A DNA stretch of 64,000 nucleotides from Taudactylus pleione (taxonomy: Eukaryota > Chordata > Amphibia > Anura > Myobatrachidae), in assembly GCA_031769625.1 (NCBI GenBank), contig JAUIMM010000124.1, forward strand, positions 4,354,501-4,418,500. Reading direction: 5' to 3'. Position 1 is the first letter of the stretch. Each line of letters begins with the position of its first letter. The notes under the pieces are model-generated. The model was not told the DNA's origin. It ran no database searches and saw only the letters and a list, made by a program, of their open reading frames with translations. Positions 56,536 to 64,000 of this stretch are shown in pieces. The position numbers were made by a program, and so were the translations under genes.

Positions 56536-57009
56536 GCTGGGTACACACTAGACGAAGTGTGTACCCAGCAATGGCAGATGCGACTGGACGATATATTACA
56601 CACTGCACGATCTGGTGTACGACTGCCCGATATGTTGTACCCCCGCCGCATCCAGAACTATGGTGTCAGCCGTCAGATCTGAAGATGCAACGAACGACAC
56701 ACGGGAGCACGCGATAATGTATACACACTGGACGATGTAAACAATTTGTCCCGAAATGACAAATCATCCAATATATCGTCTAGTGCAGGGGTAGCCAACC
56801 TCAGTCCTCGAGAGCTAGCAACAGTTCACGTTTTCCAGGTCACCCAGCAGGTGCACAGGTTTAGTTATTACTCACTAACACATTTGAAAAGAGCCACAGG
56901 TGGAGCTAATTATTTCACTTGTGATTTTGTAAGGAGACCTGGAAAACATGCACTGTTGGTAGCTCTTGAGGACCAGGGTTGGCTACCCCTGGTCTAGTGT
57001 GTACCCAGC
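56536..57009. mobile_element. MITE with GCTGGGTACACACTAGAC ends, interrupted
   Basis: Left end gctgggtacacactagacga; right end tctagtgtgtacccagc, with TAA nearby on both sides. A hAT MITE (56786-56991) sits inside its right end and duplicates part of it. Interior words acgatatat / atatatcgt pair. Confidence 0.8.
56786..56991. mobile_element. hAT MITE nested in another MITE, 8-bp duplication
   Basis: Ends CAGGGGTAGCCAACC and GGTTGGCTACCCCTG are perfect inverted repeats, flanked by GTCTAGTG on both sides (56778-56785 and 56992-56999). 206 bp; inner pairs ttttccaggtc / gacctggaaaa. Confidence 0.92.
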
Positions 57010-57118
57010 TTAAAAAAAAAGCTACAGAACCATTGAGAGGTATAATTGAAACGTTTCATTAAATAACCTTACAATAATTCTGCAACATATTTTAACCCAT
57101 TAACAACCTTTTTATATA

Positions 57119-58734
57119 CAGTGCCTTGCAAAAGTATTCACCCCCCTTGGCTTTTTTACCTTTTTTTGTTACATTACAACCAGTCATTTATTTATTTTTT
57201 TAATCTGAATTTTATGTGATGGATCTGCACAAAATAGTCTAATTTGGTGAAGTGAAATGAGAAAAATATATATAAAAAAGAATCTTTATAAATAAAATTC
57301 TGAAAATTGGCATGTGCATATGTAATCATCCCCTTTGCTATGAAGCCCCTCAAAAGTTCTGGTGCAACCAATTACCTCCAGAAGTCACCTAATTAGTGAA
57401 ATGAAGTCCACCTGTGTGAAATCTAAGTGTCACATGATCTGTCAGTATAAACAGCTTTTCTGAAAGGCCCCAGAGGCTGCAACACCACTAAGCAAGAGGC
57501 CTCACTCCATGAAGACCAAGGAGCTCTCCAAACAAGTCAGGGACAAAGTTGTTGAGAAATACAATTCTGGGTTGGGTTATAAAAAAAATATCCATATCTT
57601 GGATGATCCCCCAGAGCACCATCAAATCCATCATCAAATGGAAAGAATATGGTACCACAACAAACATGCCAAGAGAGGGCCGCCCACCAAAACTCACAGA
57701 CCAGGTAAGGAGGGCATTAATCAGAGAGGCAGCACAGAGACCAAAGGTAACCCTGAAGGAGCTGCAGAGTTCCACAGCAGAGACTGGTGTATCTGTGCAT
57801 GTGACCACAATAAGCCGTACACTCCATAGAGCTGGGCTTTATGGAAGAGTGGCCAGAAAAAAAGCCATTAGTGATAAAAATAAGACACAATTTGAGTTTG
57901 CCAAAAGGCATGTGGGCGACTCCCCAAATTTATGGAGGAAGGCGCTCTGGCCAGATGAGACTAAAATTGAACTTTTCGTCCACCAAGGAAAATGCTATGT
58001 CTGGCGCAAACCCAACACATCCCATCACCCCAAGAACACCATCCCCATAGTGAAACATGGTGGTAGCAGCATCATGAATGGAGATGTTTATCAGCAGCAG
58101 GGACTGGGAAACTGATTTGAGTCGAGGGAAAGATGGATGGTGCTAAATACAGGGATATTCTTAAGCAAAACCTGTTTCAGTCTGCCTCTGATTTGAGACT
58201 GGGACGGAGGTTCACCCTCCAGCAGGATAATGACCCGAAGCATACTGATAAAGCAACACTCAAGTGGTTTAAGGGGAAACATTTAAATGTTTTGGAATGG
58301 CCTAGTCAAAACTCAGATCTCAATCCAATTGAGAATCTGTAGTCAGACTTGAAGATTGCTGTTCACAAGCGGAAACCATCCAACATGAAGGAGCAGGAGC
58401 AGTTTTGCCTTGAATGGGCAAAAATCCCAGTGGCAAGATGTGGCAAGCTCATAGAGACTTATCCAAAGCGACTTGCAGCTGTAATTGCCGCAAAAGATGG
58501 CTCGACAAAGTACTGACTTTAGGGGGGTGAATAGTTGTGCACGCTGAAGTTTTCTGTTATGTTGTCCTAAATGTTGTTTGATTCACAGTGTAAAAAAACC
58601 CACAACTTCACAGTTGTAGGCATGTTCTGTGAATGAAATTATGCTCACCTTCAAACAATCCATTTTAATTCCAGGTTGTTAGGCAACAAAACATGAAAAA
58701 TGCAAAGGGGGGTGAATACATTTGCAAGGCACTG
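57119..58734 (+). mobile_element. Tc1-type transposon, nearly full length
   Basis: Ends CAGTGCCTTGCAAAAGTATT and its complement (aatacatttgcaaggcactg), flanked by TA on both sides (57117-57118, 58735-58736). 1616 bp with a single transposase gene between, as in vertebrate Tc1 elements. Confidence 0.93.
57509..58517 (+). pseudogene. Tc1 transposase, inactivated
   Basis: The DNA-binding part begins MKTKELSKQVRDKVVEKYNS (57509) and continues after a frameshift at the A run near 57582. The second helix-turn-helix holds GRPPKLTDQ. The catalytic DD34E blocks are WPDETKIELF (first aspartate, about 57951-57980), QQDNDPKHT (second aspartate, about 58223-58250) and NPIENL (glutamate, about 58324-58341). 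The next codon, normally tryptophan, is a TAG stop. Another frame change lies near 58095-58135. The catalytic triad is present but the gene cannot make a full protein. Confidence 0.9.
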
Positions 58735-60294
58735 TATGTGCTGTAAAAGCGCAGAGTATTGGAATGGCAGCTGAGCGCTGTTATGTATTTCTGCACCACT
58801 AATGCTTAGCTGCCAATAACAGCTTGGCAGACCAGAGAGAAGGCCTGCCCAATAACTTCTGCTCAAGCTTTTAAAAGAACTCTGTCAAAACATTATATCA
58901 AGGATGCACTTATTTCCACTTTCTGTATCCACCTTGTGATGACATAAATGCTGGTACCATGCTAGAGAGAGATATTTGGCATAAAAAGACCCAGATTAGT
59001 TCTCATAGTAAAACCCAAAATGTTAACACATTGGGGGACATTAGAATTGACTGGCACCTTATGCCTCTTTTGACTTGTCGATTTAATTGGGAGCATTGTT
59101 ATGTTTATTTTTTAATAAATTGTGTTTAGATACCGTAAAAATCAACAAAAAAAGGCAGTAATGTCAAACGCAGGACCCATTGGTGGAGATGTTTGCACTA
59201 CCTGCTCTGGGGGCTTGGCCTTGGAGATCACAGAAGGGGAGCATAGGGCTCATCCACAGACTACAATGTAAAGAGGATTTTGTTCCTCTCTCTGAACAAG
59301 TGACTGCATATCTGCTGTTTACGGAACAACATGAAGCTGCTGGCTTAAAGCTCCTGGCATATTAAAAATATGTGACGAGTCTAGGCCAAATTTCAGTCCT
59401 GGATAGCCTTCGTTTAATGTGTTTGTGAAACTGCAAGTTCCAGCATTTTCTGCCACCAGGGTGTTGCAGCATCTGCAGAAACATAGGTTGTCCAAGACGG
59501 AAAGATATGTAATCTTTTTGTTGTTTGAAAGGTGCCTTTTTCAGGGTGTTTTATTTAGAAGGTGGACCTGTCATCTCCACCTGCCTGATGTGCTGTCACT
59601 TTCCTGGGGTCCCTTCCCTGCCCCTGCTCCGAGTCATGCTCCCACTGCACATGTCTCACAATTTTACCTTACAGGTGGTATACTAAGTAATGAGTGTGGG
59701 GCCACCACCTGTGCCAGCTGCAGCCATATACACTTCAGCCAGTTTTTGCTTTAGCTGCATTGTAGTTTCAGAAAACCTTTAATGGCAGTGGACTTTCTCT
59801 TTAATGGAACCAGTGTGTCACCGCATCACACTGCTGGCACAGAGGCATATAAAGAGAGGAGGGAGCCCATTTGCAGTCTCCGTTCGGGGCCCCCTCTTCT
59901 AGTGCTATGCCGGAGTCTACTGCGCATGGCACCGGGAAAATGATGCGGCAGCCATTTTACCAGTGATCACCTCACTGCGCCGTGTAAAATGCAGAGAAAA
60001 TGGGCGCAGCAGCCATTTTCAAGGAGTTTTGTACCGCCAAACCACCAGCGCAGGACTCTTGAGAGGTAACTATGTAGTAAGTGCGTTGTGGACCCCCCTG
60101 GACATCGGCGCGTGTGCACCGCACACCCTGCACCCAATATAGATACTCCCCTGCTGCTGGCATCATAACTGCTGCTTACAACGTAGTGGACTTATGACTA
60201 CTCTGGAACCCGAAGTTGCTAATAGCAGGTTATAATTGTGGGCACTACCACACTTCTCATTGTATGAGAACCTGCATGATACCCATGCTATGTG
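58735..60294. other. Stretch without a supported gene
   Basis: Includes a GC-richer part (59880-60170) with repeat-like words (ggcagccatttt twice). A frame at 59419-59754 has no domain. No gene called. Confidence 0.35.
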
Positions 60295-60875
60295 GCATAT
60301 CTATTAATAATTGCGACACTGCCATGATTAAAAATAGTATTGCATAGGATATTTTCATGTTGAATAAAAATATCCCAGTGTGTACTAATGTTAACTTGCA
60401 GGAACAGAGTTAGTGATAAACGCTGTCCCTGTGAGTTACATCCCCAGCATATTGGAGTAGGCTTTTACATTTTTGAAAGACTCCTCTGGGCAATCCGACA
60501 CTGTGCATGCTCACAGAGTCAGATTTTGGAGCCGGACAGAGGCTGCAGGAAAAGGATTATAAAATTCCTCTCCTGCGAGATTGCCTCTATAGGCTTAAAG
60601 CAGTTTACATCATCTGATGATGACATAAACCTACAGGGCCAAAGTCGCAAAAGCTTTCCTTTTTGGAATTTGGTACATAGGGGTCAGCATGTAGTCCTAA
60701 TTGATAATAATGGGACTGATTTGCACCAAAAGTTAGCCTTTTGCAGGAGATTTCTGTGAAATCCCCTGCATTAGGCTGTTAGTACATAGCGGGAGCGCTT
60801 AGAATTATGCAGACACTTACTGTTTCTGCATAATTTTATGAGAAATGGGCTTGATAAATAGTCCCCTATCTGTCA
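60295..60875. mobile_element. MITE-like repeat, second copy
   Basis: Same order of words as 51595-52324: taataattgcgacactgcc, aaaaatatccca, acgctgtccctgtgagttac, and attatgcagacacttactg / tctgcataat at the right end. More diverged than a recent copy would be. Confidence 0.6.
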
Positions 60876-62170
60876 AGAAGAGAAACTTGATGCAAATCAG
60901 TTTGATTAACATAATAAAATGTTACTGTTATTTGATCTGCACATAGGAAATAGCTAAAATGTGTCTGGTCACATACCTATAAATCATCCTGATAATTATT
61001 TGTTAAATTAGAATCTTACTTAAAACTTAAAATTTTGATTTGGATGAAGTCCAGTGGGTTAGTCTGAAATACAGGGTTATATTTACTGGTGGGATGATGT
61101 TCTTCTGATTCTGCAGTTTCCATAATCATTCATAACCAATGTGTCAGGATACTTTGTAGTTTCACAACAGGCTGTATGGCAAATAAAAATGGGCAGCAGG
61201 GTAGAGCTTTTAATATTACTTGAAAATATGTTACTGGAATTACTTGTCAGTTATATTTACTTGTATCTTAAACAGATTACTGTAGCTCCAGAGTAAATAT
61301 TCAAACATATTCCTATCTATTCATGATTAGTTCATTACAATATTTTAATATTTGTGTAATATAAAAAAATGAGTTGTGTGACATCTGTGTGAGTATCTGC
61401 CACAACATTGGAGAGGTTGTGAATCACTGCTCTAATTGTCCGGCTCAGCAAATGGTGTGCTTAGTCACTCACATGGCACCCTTTATAAGTAAGAATAATG
61501 TACTGTACCATATTAAAGACAAATGCTGGCATGTTAATAATATACAAATTAAAAGGTACTGGTTTACATTTGCATTCATTTGTGTGTCAATAATATGTGT
61601 GCCTGCAGTTCACTACAAAAGCAAAGAAACATTTGCTTCCCCTAGTACATACGGTACTAGGCACTGCTCTCTTTTTATGCTGTTACCACGTGTCTGCTTT
61701 TACCACGTGTTATTAACACCCAGTGTGTTCATGACTAAAACGATCTCAGGTGGGTCAGAAGCAATTTGTTGGTTAAATATTTCAGTCAGAATACAGACAG
61801 ACATATATAGATGGAGGTAAGTGGTCATGTGCTGTTAACATCTAGCTTGCAGAAATGGCAGCTGTGCTTTTGTGCTATTAATCACATTAGACAAACCAGG
61901 ATCTGTGACAAACGTTAACGGGACCTGTTACACTCTCAATTCAGTGGCAAAAGTTTTGTCAGTAACATCTGATTTATTGCATTTATTTACCTAACCTTAG
62001 TAACACACAATGCTAGAGATAGCCCTTTTGCTTTTTCTATTGCAACAGGCACAATATCTGTTTTGGCTACAGATATGTGGTCCTGTCCATTCTGTGCTTA
62101 TGCAAAACGTCCTACTGGACTTGATTGGCTGATATTTGCACACACTGTCAGAACACTATCATTGTACAAC
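60876..62170. other. Stretch without a supported gene
   Basis: A/T-rich, single-copy-looking. The 148-codon frame at 61374-61820 has no recognised domain. Tandem words taccacgtg (61684, 61700) are E-box-like. Confidence 0.35.
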
Positions 62171-62173
62171 TAC

Positions 62174-62405
62174 TAAAGGTGGTCATAAACTGTACAATTA
62201 TAGGCCCGATCAGCCAATTATCGGCTGATCGGGCTGATAATTGCAGTGTCTGGCCGCAACAGAGTAACCATTGGTCTGTCGGCCATGGAAAGTCTTCCAG
62301 CATGCCCAACAGATGCAATAATTTGTACTCTGATATCTCAACATCAGACAGACTATTTATCTGACACTGTATGGTAAGTGTATTGTATATTTTCAGCAAG
62401 TCAGA
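62174..62405. mobile_element. Probable MITE with central hairpin
   Basis: A perfect hairpin GCCCGATCAGCC / GGCTGATCGGGC at about 62203-62233 with an aattatc loop. No secure outer ends; the limits are approximate. Confidence 0.4.
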
Positions 62406-62599
62406 TAATTGGTGTGTCTGCCTGATGATAAATGTTATGACCCAATCAGCATCTGAACTACCCTAATTAAAGTGATAATCCAAACTACTGCATGCATGGG
62501 CATTTTAAAGCACTGGGAACCAGTTCTAAAGATTAATATCTATCCAAGCAAATGAAGAAGCCAATTTTAGTAACTGGGCTACAGATATACAAACTTAAG

Positions 62600-63145
62600 C
62601 TTGGTACACACCTGACAGATATATCTGCAGCAGGCTTGCCTACCTTCCCGATTTGGTCGGGAGCCTCCCGAATATCGGGTGCCGCTCCCGACCCCCCGGA
62701 AAGGCAGGCAAGCCTCCCGGCTGCCGCCTACCCCCCCAGACTAATAGTAAAAACCCCCGCTGGCGGGGGGCCCGATGACGCGATTCGCGCTGAATCGCGT
62801 CATCGTGGCTCCGCCCACTGCTTCACAATGTCTTTTTTCCAGCATTGTGAAGAGGGGGCGGGGCCACGATGACGCGATCGTGCATCACGCCCCCGGCCCC
62901 GCCCCCAACATGGCGTCATAGCCCGGCCACGCCCCCCACACAATGCAGGCATTCAGCTCCCTCCCGGAAGGAGGGAGCTGAATGTCGGCAACTATGATCT
63001 GCAGATGATGGTCGTTCATACACCCTGAACAACCATCATGTCTTCTGGCCAGGGGGCGTGTCGTGACCCCTCCCCTGCGCCTCTGCAGCAAGTGTACGGG
63101 CAGTCGGCAGATGAGTAGATATATCTGCAGATATATCTGTCATCG
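62600..63145. mobile_element. MITE with a GC-rich element inside
   Basis: Left aagcttggtacacacctgac and gatatatctgcag; right ctgcagatatatctgtca. Between, 62632-62960 is GC-rich with several palindromes (for example cccccgctggcggggg and gatgacgcgattcgcgc / gcgcgaatcgcg-like pairs). Nested insertion is likely but edges are unclear. Confidence 0.5.
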
Positions 63146-63149
63146 GCTG

Positions 63150-64000
63150 TGCTAATTATATGGGAAAACATTGCTAGTGGCCCTGTCAATATTAATCCAT
63201 ACTGGAACTTATTATAATGTTTTCTCAATATAATTCATTTCTCCTTTCACTTACAGCCACTTGAATAGTTTTTTCTCAGGCATGTGTGTATTTTAAATGT
63301 TTGTGCTAGTTCAACACTCTGAATGGAAAGCGTTAAATCTTTTGCTCAGTTTGAGTTTTTCTTTATCCTTTCCTTTGACCCAGAACCTCTGACCCTGTGT
63401 GGTTGAAATTATTGGCATTTGATATCTCTGCCTAGTTTGCAGTATTTAATCATGTAAAGGCGGTAAACACGACCTTTGTTGTTATGTTACAACAAGCTCT
63501 GTGAGCTGAAATTGGACTCCTTCCAATGAGGTCGCAGCTCTGCCTTTATGAGCAAGGCTCCTGGGTGAGGCAATGTGTCTGAAATTTGCAGATGCAACAC
63601 ACAAGGCAGGAATTGTAATTGCTATTTATCATGTGATGTCTTATGAAAGAGGAAGTTTAAAGTTTTAGTCACGTACACTCTGTCCTCTTAGTCAGACCCA
63701 TTATTTTTTCCATAGGCTGGATGAGTTAATGAATGTAGTTTTACAACTGAAAGGGGTTGTTTGAAAACTGTAGCCTTGGGAAATACAAACATGGCTGAAC
63801 ATTACCAGTAAACAACTCATACTTTAGCTGTCATTCTTGTGTGTTACTTATCTTTAACCAACAGTTCTTATTTCTTTGCTTTTTTCAATCTTTAACTTTT
63901 AGTTACATGCCATTTTTCCAGTTTTATTTGCAATCCTTAATTATGTGTATAATTACTGAAGAAAATATATATTTTTTAAATATAAAGTTTTTGGTTTCTT
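63150..64000. other. Single-copy-looking flank, possible regulatory element
   Basis: No mobile-element signs over more than 800 bases, unusual for this window. Contains a candidate nuclear-receptor and RUNX motif cluster listed separately. No coding frame. Confidence 0.35.
63376..63404. promoter_or_regulatory. Candidate nuclear-receptor DR8 and RUNX motif pair
   Basis: TGACCC at 63376-63381 and again at 63390-63395, two half-sites in the same direction 8 bases apart, followed by TGTGGTT (63398-63404), a RUNX core. Short motifs occur by chance, so this is only a pointer. Confidence 0.2.

Noticed and set aside
61374..61820. 148-codon plus-strand frame, cysteine-rich
   Set aside because: No domain, signal or homologue recognised, and no splice or promoter context; length alone is not evidence in a vertebrate genome.

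Overview
The window is vertebrate genomic DNA, most likely from a frog with a large, repeat-rich genome. I infer this from the mix of elements: DIRS-type tyrosine-recombinase retrotransposons, a Ty3/Gypsy chromovirus, a Penelope-like element, an endogenous retrovirus, Tc1 and mariner transposons, and many hAT-like and Harbinger-like miniature elements (MITEs). I cannot name the species. Only one host protein-coding gene is well supported. It is IRF2BP2 on the minus strand, with exon 1 at 44811-45696 and exon 2 at 28176-28897. The two exons join in phase to give a 535-residue protein with the N-terminal IRF2BP zinc finger and the C-terminal RING. The single intron is 15.9 kb and is packed with transposon remnants. 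A CpG-rich promoter with a perfect cAMP response element and an NRF1-like site lies just upstream (about 45700-46420).

Layout: 1 to about 4475 is the 5' part of a decayed gammaretrovirus-like provirus on the minus strand (LTR, tRNA-Pro primer site, leader splice donor, gag, protease, start of RT). 4476-5548 is unassigned but has three YY1-like sites and a CRE. 5549-17545 is one DIRS element on the minus strand, with matching inverted ends. It is interrupted first by a 5'-truncated chromovirus that keeps its 3' LTR (7346 to about 10858). A second interruption is a degraded Penelope-like element on the plus strand (about 11935-15290), which itself holds a solo LTR with a 5-bp target duplication (14237-15032). 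A second DIRS copy lacking the recombinase end follows at about 17845-22050.

22056-28000 holds SINEs, MITEs and the putative IRF2BP2 3' UTR. 28898-44810 is the IRF2BP2 intron, with at least twelve recognisable mobile elements, including a mariner copy cut by a MITE. 46400-64000, upstream of IRF2BP2, contains a 1.24-kb palindrome made of two oppositely oriented ~30-bp minisatellite arrays (47598-48841) and a long inverted repeat with nested MITEs (52079-53752). It also contains a near-perfect 256-bp hairpin with a perfect 8-bp target duplication (55909-56164), a hAT MITE inside another MITE (56536-57009), and a nearly full-length but inactivated Tc1 transposon (57119-58734). The last kilobase looks single-copy and may hold a regulatory element.

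No prokaryote-type operon, CRISPR array or RNA gene was seen. All transposon coding regions read here carry frameshifts, stops, deletions or lost catalytic residues, except for short stretches. The most unusual structures are the inverted minisatellite palindrome, the perfect hairpin, and the four-deep nest of retroelements. Family assignments rest on motif recognition by eye, and most repeat boundaries are good only to a few bases unless a target-site duplication is given.
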